In this document: one piece after another, positions 5,196 through 10,252 of the stretch
Layout: each line of letters starts with the position of its first letter
Numbering within the stretch: position 1 is the stretch's first letter
Assembly (NCBI GenBank): GCA_036503065.1
Contig: DASXXM010000109.1
Location: 1-10,252 of the forward strand
Source of the DNA: DATEPR01 sp036503065
Lineage (GTDB): Bacteria; Actinomycetota; Actinomycetes; Mycobacteriales; Pseudonocardiaceae
Direction of reading: 5' to 3'
DNA length: 10,252 bases
The notes under the pieces: generated by a model
Database searches by the model: none
What the model was told of the DNA's origin: nothing
What the model saw: the letters and a program-made list of their open reading frames with translations, nothing else
Translations under genes and position numbers: made by a program

Positions 5196-6152
5196 ATGCG
5201 ACTGGTGACCAAGGACGACATCGTCGGCGCGGCCAATCGGATCAACGGCACCGTGCTGCGCACCCCGCTGGTGCCGACCACGTTGCGTGGTCGGCAGCTG
5301 TGGCTGAAACCGGAGAACCTCCAGGCGACCGGCGCGTTCAAGGTGCGCGGCGCGACCAACGTGCTGGCCGGGCTGTCCGAGTCGGACCGGGCCCGCGGTG
5401 TCGTCGCCTACTCCAGCGGCAACCACGCGCAGGCCGTTGCGTATGCGGCAAGGGCGCTGGGCGTGCCGGCGCTGATCGTGATCGACGACACGGCACCCGA
5501 GATCAAGATCGCCGCGACGCTGGCGCTGGGCGCCGAGGTGGTGACCGTCCCGCTGGACAAGCGGGCCGCCGTGGCGCACGACATCGCGACGGAGCGCGGC
5601 GCGACGCTGGTGCCACCCTTCGACCACCCCGGGGTGATCGCCGGGCAGGGCACGATCGGCCTGGAGATCCTGGCCGACCTGCCGGACGCGGACGTCGTGC
5701 TGGTGCCGGTCAGCGGTGGCGGCCTGGCCGCCGGTGTCGGCGTCGCGATCAAGGCGCAGCGGCCGCGCACGGCTGTCTACGGCGTCGAGCCGGCACTCGC
5801 CGGGGATGCCGCCGCGAGCCTGGCCGCCGGGCACCTGGTGCACTGGCCGGTCGCCGACCGGGTCAAGACGATCGCGGACGGGCTGCGCGCCGAACCGTCC
5901 GAGCTGACCTTCGCCCACCTCACCGCGGTACTGGACGGCATCCTCACGGTCAGCGAGCAGGAGATCCGCGCCACCGTCGGGCTGATCGCCCGTGGCGCCC
6001 GGCTGGTCGCGGAACCGGCAGGCGCGGTGGCGACCGCGGCCGCGGTGTACCGGGCCGACGAGTTGCCCGGTGGTCGGACGGTGGCCGTGGTGTCCGGTGG
6101 CAACATCGATCCCGGGCTGCTTGCCCGGATCCTCACCGAACCCGGCGACTGA
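5196..6152 (+). CDS. serine/threonine dehydratase (short form), PLP fold type II
   Basis: Predicted to deaminate L-threonine to 2-oxobutanoate and/or L-serine to pyruvate with pyridoxal phosphate. The 318-residue protein has NLQATGAFKVRGA (41-53) with Lys49 as the PLP lysine, SSGNHAQ (73-79), the glycine-rich phosphate loop SGGGL (173-177), EPAGA (273-277) and SGGN (300-303) near the C-terminus. It stops there: the C-terminal ACT-like regulatory domain of biosynthetic IlvA is absent, so it resembles catabolic threonine/serine dehydratases. Hydroxyaspartate or other beta-hydroxy amino acid specificity cannot be excluded. The ATG is set by a leaderless-type promoter with an inverted repeat beside it. 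Its 3' end overlaps the convergent exporter gene by 20 bp. Confidence 0.9.
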   Translation: MRLVTKDDIVGAANRINGTVLRTPLVPTTLRGRQLWLKPENLQATGAFKVRGATNVLAGLSESDRARGVVAYSSGNHAQAVAYAARALGVPALIVIDDTAPEIKIAATLALGAEVVTVPLDKRAAVAHDIATERGATLVPPFDHPGVIAGQGTIGLEILADLPDADVVLVPVSGGGLAAGVGVAIKAQRPRTAVYGVEPALAGDAAASLAAGHLVHWPVADRVKTIADGLRAEPSELTFAHLTAVLDGILTVSEQEIRATVGLIARGARLVAEPAGAVATAAAVYRADELPGGRTVAVVSGGNIDPGLLARILTEPGD

Positions 6153-7641
6153 TCGCGTCGACCGCCGCCTGCGTGTCCGTCGGCGGGTTGTTGATGCCGC
6201 AGTACAGGCACTCCGGCGGGTGCGGCTCGGCCGGCTGATCCGTGCCGGGCTCGCCACCCAGGACGTTGTTGCGGATGCCCAGCGCGCACACCCCGCCGAC
6301 GACGGCCAGCCCGGCACAGATCAGCAGCGCCAGCTGCCAGCTCCTGGTCAGCTCGGCCGGTTTGGTGTAGGCCGCGCCGGTCAGCCCGACCACGGCCGGC
6401 AGCACGGCCACGGCCAGCAGGCTGCCGGTCCGCGCCACGGCGTTGTTCACGCCGGAGGCGACCCCGGCGAACCGGTCGGGCGCCGCGGCCAGGACCGTCG
6501 CGGTGACCGGGGCGACCATCACGGCCAGGCCGAGCCCGAACACCAGCACCCCCGGCAGCACCCCGGTCACGTACGCCGCACCGGGCTCGACCATGCGCAG
6601 CAGCAGCATCCCGGCCGCGACCAGCAGCGGCCCGACGACGAGTTGGGTGCGCGGCCCGATCCGCTGCGCCAGCCGGCCGGACCGGGCCGACAGCAGCAGC
6701 GTCAGCAGGGTGATCGGCAGGCCGGCCAGGCCAGCGAGGGTCGGCGGGTAGCGCAGCGAGACCTGCAACTGGACCACCAGCAGCACCATCACGCTGCCCA
6801 GTGCCGCGTAGACCACGAAGGTCAGCAGGTTGGCCAGGGTGAACGTCCGATCGCCGAACAGCGACGGCGGCACCAGCGGGTCGGCGGACCGGCGCTGCAG
6901 CACGACGAACACGGTGAGGCCGACCACGCCGACGATCCCGGCGGTCAGCACGATCGGGTTGCCGATGCCCAGGCTGGGCACCTCGACCAGCAGGGCCGTG
7001 AGCCCGGCGAGGCCGAGCGCGCCGATGGCGGCGCCGGCGAAGTCGGGTCTCCCGGTGCGGGACGTGTCGGCCGACTCGGGCACGAACCTGAGTGCGAGCA
7101 CGACGCACAGCACCGCGACCGGCGGGTTGATCAGGAACGCCAGCCGCCACGACCACGCCTGGATCAGCAGGCCGCCGACCAGCGGCCCGACCGCGGTGGC
7201 CACGCCGGACAGGCCGGACCAGGCGCCGATCGCCCTGGACCGGTCCGTCCGGGCGAACGACGACTCCAGGATGGCCAGCGCGCCGGGGGTGAGCAGCGCG
7301 CCGCCGACGCCCTGCAGGATGCGCGCGGCGACCAGCAGGCCGATCGTCGGCGCGAGGCCGCACAGCAGCGACGCGGCGCCGAACCAGACGACCCCGATCA
7401 GGTAGATCCGGCGCCTGCCGTAGCGGTCGCCCAGTGATCCGGCAACCAGAACGAGGCCCGCCAAGGACAACAGGTAACCATCCACGATCCACTGCAGCCC
7501 CGCGACCGAGGCGTGCAGCTCGGTGCCGATCCTGGGCAGCGCGACGTTGACGATCGTCCCGTCCAGCATCGCCATGCCGGACCCGACGATCGTCGTGGCC
7601 AGCACACCCCTGGCCTGCCGAGTGCCCCAGGCAATGCTCAC
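6133..7641 (-). CDS. MFS drug exporter, DHA2 (EmrB/QacA) family, 14 TM
   Basis: A 502-residue proton-coupled multidrug efflux protein of the inner membrane. Family signatures are the TM1 motif MAMLDGTIVNVALP (23-36, with Asp27), motif A GSLGDRYGRRR (68-78) in the TM2-3 loop, ILQGVGGALLTPG (108-120) and antiporter motif C GLSGVATAVGPLVGG (143-157). The hydrophobic segments are compatible with 14 helices. After the last helix is a cytosolic tail with Cys478-x-x-Cys481 (ECLYCGINNPP). It starts with GTG overlapping the dasR-like stop as GTGA, so it is translated with that regulator. Substrate is unknown; it could export an antibiotic or a sugar derivative. It converges on the dehydratase gene with a 20-bp overlap. 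Confidence 0.93.
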   Translation of the reverse strand: MSIAWGTRQARGVLATTIVGSGMAMLDGTIVNVALPRIGTELHASVAGLQWIVDGYLLSLAGLVLVAGSLGDRYGRRRIYLIGVVWFGAASLLCGLAPTIGLLVAARILQGVGGALLTPGALAILESSFARTDRSRAIGAWSGLSGVATAVGPLVGGLLIQAWSWRLAFLINPPVAVLCVVLALRFVPESADTSRTGRPDFAGAAIGALGLAGLTALLVEVPSLGIGNPIVLTAGIVGVVGLTVFVVLQRRSADPLVPPSLFGDRTFTLANLLTFVVYAALGSVMVLLVVQLQVSLRYPPTLAGLAGLPITLLTLLLSARSGRLAQRIGPRTQLVVGPLLVAAGMLLLRMVEPGAAYVTGVLPGVLVFGLGLAVMVAPVTATVLAAAPDRFAGVASGVNNAVARTGSLLAVAVLPAVVGLTGAAYTKPAELTRSWQLALLICAGLAVVGGVCALGIRNNVLGGEPGTDQPAEPHPPECLYCGINNPPTDTQAAVDAISRRVR

Positions 7642-8393
7642 GGTCGGTTCAGCGTTGCCACGAACTTGTACCGGTCACCCCGATAGACCGAACGGACCCA
7701 CTCGACCGGCTTGCCCTCGTCGTCGAACGAGTGCCGCGACAGCAGCAGCATCGGCAGGCCGACGTCGGCGCCGAGCAGTTCCGCCTCGGCGGGGCTGGCC
7801 AGCGCGGTCTCGATGGTCTCCTCCGCGTAGGCCATCTCGACGCCGAACCGCTCTCGCAGCACCTGGTAGAGCGAGCCACCCGAGGTGATGTACCGGCGCA
7901 GGCCGCGGAAGCGGGCCAGCGGCAGGTGGGTGGTCTCGATCGCCATCGGCTCGCCGTCGGCGAGGCGCAGCCGGTGCAGCCGCAGCACCTTGGCGCTGGC
8001 CCTGATGTTGAGCAGGCGCGACAGGTCGGCGTCGGCCGGTTCCTCGAACATCTCCAGCAGGCGGGAACCGGGCTGGCGGCCCTGGGCCCGCATGTCCTCC
8101 GTGTACGACGAGAGCTGCAGCCGCTGTGCCACCTTCGGTTCCGCGGCGAACGTGCCCTTGCCCTGTACGCGCAGTAGCCTGCCTTCCACGGTGAGTTCGG
8201 CGAGCGCCTGTCGAACCGTGGTCCGCGAGACGTCGAACTCGGCGGCGAGCGAGCGCTCCGTCGGGATGGGTGACCCGGGTGGCATGGAACGAAGCAGGTC
8301 AAGGAGGTGCCGCTTGAGCCCCCAGTACTTCGGTTCACGTTGTACGCGCGCCCTGGCCGCGGCCTCGGTACCGGCCGTCGACATCTCGAGCAT
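7638..8393 (-). CDS. dasR: DasR-like GntR-family regulator (HutC subfamily)
   Basis: A 251-residue regulator with an N-terminal winged HTH (about 22-85: KYWGLKRHLLDLLR, TERSLAAEFDVSRTTVRQAL, EGRLLRVQGKGTF) and a C-terminal UTRA ligand domain (about 95-245). SYTEDMRAQG, GEPMAIETTHL, AEETIETALA, VGLPMLLLSRHS and VEWVRSVYRGDRYKF match what I recall of Streptomyces DasR, the regulator that senses glucosamine-6-P/GlcNAc-6-P and controls chitin and GlcNAc uptake and antibiotic production. The frame is open far upstream, but ATG 8393 is the start: AGGAGG is 5 nt before it and DasR homology begins there. It diverges from the sugar-binding lipoprotein gene, as dasR does from dasABC, and dre-like sites lie between. 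The exporter gene overlaps its stop by 4 nt. Confidence 0.88.
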   Translation of the reverse strand: MLEMSTAGTEAAARARVQREPKYWGLKRHLLDLLRSMPPGSPIPTERSLAAEFDVSRTTVRQALAELTVEGRLLRVQGKGTFAAEPKVAQRLQLSSYTEDMRAQGRQPGSRLLEMFEEPADADLSRLLNIRASAKVLRLHRLRLADGEPMAIETTHLPLARFRGLRRYITSGGSLYQVLRERFGVEMAYAEETIETALASPAEAELLGADVGLPMLLLSRHSFDDEGKPVEWVRSVYRGDRYKFVATLNRP

Positions 8394-8504
8394 GACACCC
8401 TCCTCGCGCTTGCCCTGCAGACAGGATGCCCTGCCCAGCCATGTTCGCGCGATGTCACCCCCTGGTAAGAAGCGCGTGTCGCAATCCGTCGACCGCGACA
8501 GGCC

Positions 8505-8527
8505 GTATCTGACATACCGGATACCGG
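8505..8527. promoter_or_regulatory. GTAT / ATACCGG repeat cluster in the dasR-dasA gap
   Basis: The sequence holds an exact tandem repeat ATACCGG-ATACCGG (8514-8527) preceded by an inverted GTAT half (8505-8508). GGCCGTAT (8501-8508) can also pair with ATACCGGCC (8521-8529) through a one-base bulge. It lies upstream of dasR on the minus strand, near the expected -10 region. An operator is possible but unproven. Confidence 0.3.
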
Positions 8528-8537
8528 CCTCGGCGCC

Positions 8538-8549
8538 CGTTGTGCAACG
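8538..8549. promoter_or_regulatory. palindrome CGTTG-TG-CAACG
   Basis: Perfect 5-bp arms around a 2-nt centre. On the minus strand it contains TTGCAC, a possible -35 for dasR, with TATCCG 18 nt downstream as a weak -10. The form TTG-N2-CAA recalls LacI-family operators, but no LacI gene is in the window. Confidence 0.3.
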
Positions 8550-8563
8550 ACTTCGCATCGTCC

Positions 8564-8569
8564 TTGACA
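8564..8569 (+). promoter_or_regulatory. candidate -35 (TTGACA) of the dasA-like gene
   Basis: An exact TTGACA. The matching -10 is poor: the hexamer at 17 nt spacing is CACCCT. The weaker dre-like site fills the spacer, so a bound DasR-type repressor would cover the promoter. TAGGAC at 8621-8626 is a candidate for a second, nearer start. Confidence 0.4.
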
Positions 8570-8574
8570 TCACC

Positions 8575-8590
8575 TGTGGTGTGGACCACC
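8575..8590. promoter_or_regulatory. second, weaker dre-like site
   Basis: TGTGGTGTGGACCACC keeps both core half sites TGGT-N4-ACCA of the DasR-responsive element, with the spacer and outer bases diverged. Its centre is 25 bp from that of the stronger site at 8600-8615. It also overlaps a perfect inverted repeat GGACCA-CCC-TGGTCC (8583-8597). Confidence 0.55.
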
Positions 8591-8599
8591 CTGGTCCGC

Positions 8600-8615
8600 A
8601 TTGGTCTAAACCAGT
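8600..8615. promoter_or_regulatory. DasR-responsive element (dre)
   Basis: ATTGGTCTAAACCAGT differs from the Streptomyces dre consensus ACTGGTCTAGACCACT at only three positions, one of them (C/G near the end) normally degenerate. It lies 40 bp before the start codon of the dasA-like gene, divergent from the dasR-like gene. It is very likely the operator through which the neighbouring GntR protein represses sugar uptake. Confidence 0.85.
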
Positions 8616-8654
8616 CCGGTTAGGACAAGGACCGGACACGGAAGGACGGCAACA

Positions 8655-10034
8655 GTGAAGCGCGTGACCCTGTTGGCGGTCTGCGCCGCTACGGTGGCGC
8701 TGGCCGCTGCCGGCTGCGGCAGCAGCGGCAGTTCGAGCCAGAGCAGTGGTAACTCCGGTGGTGGCACTCCTGCCACTCCCGCGTCGGCGTCTCCCGCATG
8801 CGCCGGCAGCACCAGCCCGGCCACGCCGAGCGCGTCGGGCGGCACCCTCACCGTCTGGCTGATGGACGGCTCGGCGCCCAAGGGTTGGGCGGAAGCACTC
8901 AACGCCGAGTTCGCCCAGAAGTACCCCGGCTGGAAGGTCAACTACCAGATTCAGCAGTGGAACGGCATCGTCGCCAAGCTGAACAAGGCCCTGACCAGCA
9001 GCTCGACCCCCGACATCATCGAGGTCGGCAACACCCAGGCGGTCTCCTACGCCCAGGCGGGCGAGCTCCAGGACCTGACCAGCGCCACCAACCAGTTCAA
9101 CTGCTCGCAGTGGAACCAGGCGCTCAAGGACTCCGGCGCCTTCCAGAAGAAGCAGTACGCGGTTCCGTTCTACGGCGCGAACCGTACGGTCATCTACCGC
9201 AAGGACATGTTCGCCAAGGCCGGCATCACCAACCCGCCGGCAACGAACTCCGAGTGGCTGGCCGACATGGCGAAGCTGAAGACCGCGTACTCGAGCGACT
9301 CCCAGTTCCAGGCGCTGTACCTGCCCGGCCAGGAGTGGTACGTGGCGCTGTCGTTCATCTGGGACCAGGGTGGTGACGTCGCCAAGCAGCAGTCCAACGG
9401 CACGTTCGCCGCGACCCTGAACTCCCCGCAGGCGCAGGCCGGCATCAACTTCTACAAGCAGCTCTACGCGGCCTCCGGCACGACCGCGCCGAAGGACACC
9501 GACGAGGCCACGCCGCAGCAGAGTGACGTGGTGTCCAAGGACGGCGGGCACGTCGCCCAGTTCATCGGGCTGCCGTGGGAGGAAGCCGGCGTCATCAAGA
9601 ACGACCCGCAGCTGACCGACCAGTTCGGCGCGTTCCCGATCCCGTCGAAGACCGCCGGCAAGACCGCTCCGGTCTTCCTGGGTGGGTCTGACCTGGCCAT
9701 CGCGGCCAGCAGCCCGAACCAGGCGGCCGCGCAGGCGTACCTGGCGCTGGAGTCCGGCGCGAAGTACCAGGGCATGCTCGCCACCAACGGCGCCGTCCCC
9801 GGTACCTCGACGGACGTCAGCGGCCTGGAGACCAACGCGATCGGCACCGCCATGGGCACCGCGTCCAAGGTCGGCAAGGTCACCCCGATCACGCCCAACT
9901 GGGCCGCGGTCGAGGCCGGCAACAACCCGCTGAAGACGATGCTCACCGCGGTGCTCTCCGGCACCAAGAGCACCAGCCAGGCGGCACAGGATGCGGACAC
10001 CGCCCTGAACAAGATCCTGCAGTCGGGTAGCTGA
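8655..10034 (+). CDS. dasA: DasA-like sugar ABC transporter substrate-binding lipoprotein
   Basis: An extracytoplasmic sugar-binding lipoprotein of a CUT1-type ABC importer, 459 residues. The signal peptide MKRVTLLAVCAATVALAAAGC ends in a lipobox with Cys21 as lipid-anchored residue. A Ser/Gly/Thr/Pro-rich linker (22-63) precedes the folded domain, which starts GGTLTVWLMDGSAPKGWAEALNAEF. Typical binding-protein segments follow: PGWKVNYQIQQW, TPDIIEVGNTQAVSYAQAGEL, AVPFYGANRTVIYRKDMFAKAGI and the late GGSDLAIAASSPNQ. Cys49 and Cys150 could form a disulfide. GTG 8655 has GAAGGA 8 nt upstream. The divergent DasR-like gene and the dre in its promoter suggest chitobiose or GlcNAc uptake; the dasA name rests on this context, and an NgcE-like or other sugar specificity is possible. 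The ATPase is not in view; such systems often share MsiK. Confidence 0.85.
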   Translation: MKRVTLLAVCAATVALAAAGCGSSGSSSQSSGNSGGGTPATPASASPACAGSTSPATPSASGGTLTVWLMDGSAPKGWAEALNAEFAQKYPGWKVNYQIQQWNGIVAKLNKALTSSSTPDIIEVGNTQAVSYAQAGELQDLTSATNQFNCSQWNQALKDSGAFQKKQYAVPFYGANRTVIYRKDMFAKAGITNPPATNSEWLADMAKLKTAYSSDSQFQALYLPGQEWYVALSFIWDQGGDVAKQQSNGTFAATLNSPQAQAGINFYKQLYAASGTTAPKDTDEATPQQSDVVSKDGGHVAQFIGLPWEEAGVIKNDPQLTDQFGAFPIPSKTAGKTAPVFLGGSDLAIAASSPNQAAAQAYLALESGAKYQGMLATNGAVPGTSTDVSGLETNAIGTAMGTASKVGKVTPITPNWAAVEAGNNPLKTMLTAVLSGTKSTSQAAQDADTALNKILQSGS

Positions 10035-10049
10035 CGTATCCATAGGCAA

Positions 10050-10210
10050 GACAGCGAGCGCAGCGAGTCCGATTCATGGTCCGGCTGCCGCGGTGTCTTC
10101 CCGGAGCGTAGTGGAGCGACGCGCCGGCGGCGCGGAGTGCAGCGTAGGGAAGACACCGCGTAACAGCGGCCGGACCAGCGAGCGGAGCGAGCCAGTGTCA
10201 TGACAGCGAG
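10050..10210. repeat. structured intercistronic element: direct repeats around a long hairpin
   Basis: After the dasA-like stop come a 16-bp repeat CAGCGAGCGCAGCGAG (10052-10067) and a one-mismatch copy (10176-10191), plus exact GACAGCGAG copies at 10050-10058 and 10202-10210. Between them is a long hairpin: a 14-bp perfect stem (10089-10102 with 10147-10160), continued by a 9-bp outer stem TGGTCCGGC/GCCGGACCA (10077-10085 with 10169-10177) across an asymmetric internal loop. A small inner hairpin GCGCC-GGC-GGCGC lies at 10121-10133. No T run follows, so it is not a classic terminator. It may be a REP-like repeat or an mRNA-stabilising structure between the binding protein and permease genes. 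Confidence 0.7.
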
Positions 10211-10252
10211 TTCTAACACCGTGGTGCCGGCACGCGCGCAAGTGCCGGCACC
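10200..10252 (+). CDS. probable start of next gene (ABC permease expected), partial
   Basis: An ATG at 10200 opens a frame to the window end, reading MTASSNTVVPARAQVPAP. A polar, low-complexity N-terminus like this is usual for actinobacterial CUT1 permeases, and the gene after a DasA-type binding protein is normally the first permease. GGAG (10184-10187) lies 12 nt upstream, a weak and distant SD. Too little is present to identify the family. Confidence 0.4.
   Translation, partial: MTASSNTVVPARAQVPA
10223..10252. repeat. two copies of the palindrome GTGCCGGCAC forming an 11-bp inverted repeat
   Basis: GGTGCCGGCAC (10223-10233) and GTGCCGGCACC (10242-10252) form a perfect 11-bp stem with an 8-nt loop. 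Each arm is itself the 10-bp palindrome GTGCCGGCAC, so it is equally a direct repeat. If the frame from 10200 is real, it encodes VPA..VPA and may just be a coding repeat. It may extend beyond the window. Confidence 0.5.

Noticed and set aside
5992..7437. Long plus-strand frame of 481 codons opposite the exporter
   Set aside because: Gln/Arg/Gly-rich, no recognisable domain, fully antisense to a well-supported gene.
5777..7492. Long minus-strand frame of 571 codons across the dehydratase and exporter
   Set aside because: Arg/Gly/Ala-rich shadow translation typical of high-GC DNA; the exporter frame has clear transmembrane and family motifs instead.
8583..8597. GGACCA-CCC-TGGTCC as an independent operator
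   Set aside because: It is built from half sites of the adjacent dre-like motifs in everted order, so it may only be a by-product of those.
8394..10049. Minus-strand open frame extending the DasR-like protein upstream to about 803 residues
   Set aside because: It is antisense to the dasA-like gene and Gly/Arg-rich. DasR similarity and a strong AGGAGG both place the start at 8393.
10077..10177. Intrinsic terminator after the dasA-like gene
   Set aside because: The hairpin is strong but no T run follows, and a probable next gene of the same transporter starts shortly after.

Overview
The window is about 70% GC or more, with strong G/C bias at third codon positions, GTG starts, probable leaderless transcripts and the proteins typical of a high-GC actinomycete. 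The style (short intergenic gaps, a DasR-type regulator, AGCGAG-rich intergenic repeats) fits a member of the Pseudonocardiales; that placement is inference. No tRNA, rRNA, CRISPR array or insertion sequence is visible, and no gene-free stretch exceeds 300 bases.

Left half (about 20-4460) is a thiamine biosynthesis island. A TPP riboswitch leads into thiD on the plus strand. A second TPP riboswitch on the minus strand leads into a tightly packed thiO-thiS-thiG operon, which makes the thiazole moiety and ends in a MarR-type regulator gene. thiE, which joins the pyrimidine and thiazole halves, diverges from thiO and appears to use its own leaderless promoter without a riboswitch. Between thiD and marR is a short, coding-like, apparently truncated gene start.

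Middle (about 4430-6150): a membrane protein with a Thr/Pro-rich tail lies on the minus strand, and its tail codons run antisense into the end of thiE. It diverges from a short-form serine/threonine dehydratase, whose promoter carries a perfect GTCCA-CAA-TGGAC inverted repeat.

Right half (about 6130-10252): a minus-strand pair made of a DasR-like GntR regulator and, overlapping it by 4 nt, a 14-TM DHA2-type drug exporter. Divergent from dasR is a DasA-like sugar-binding lipoprotein gene. Its promoter region contains a near-consensus DasR-responsive element (dre) and a second weaker one. After this gene comes a large structured element with direct and inverted repeats, then the probable start of the next gene (expected permease), cut off by the window end.

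Nothing here is a clearly unknown system. The most interesting points are the operonic coupling of the aminosugar regulator to a drug exporter, the structured element after dasA, riboswitch P1 stems that reach the start codon, and the overlap between the Thr/Pro tail and thiE.
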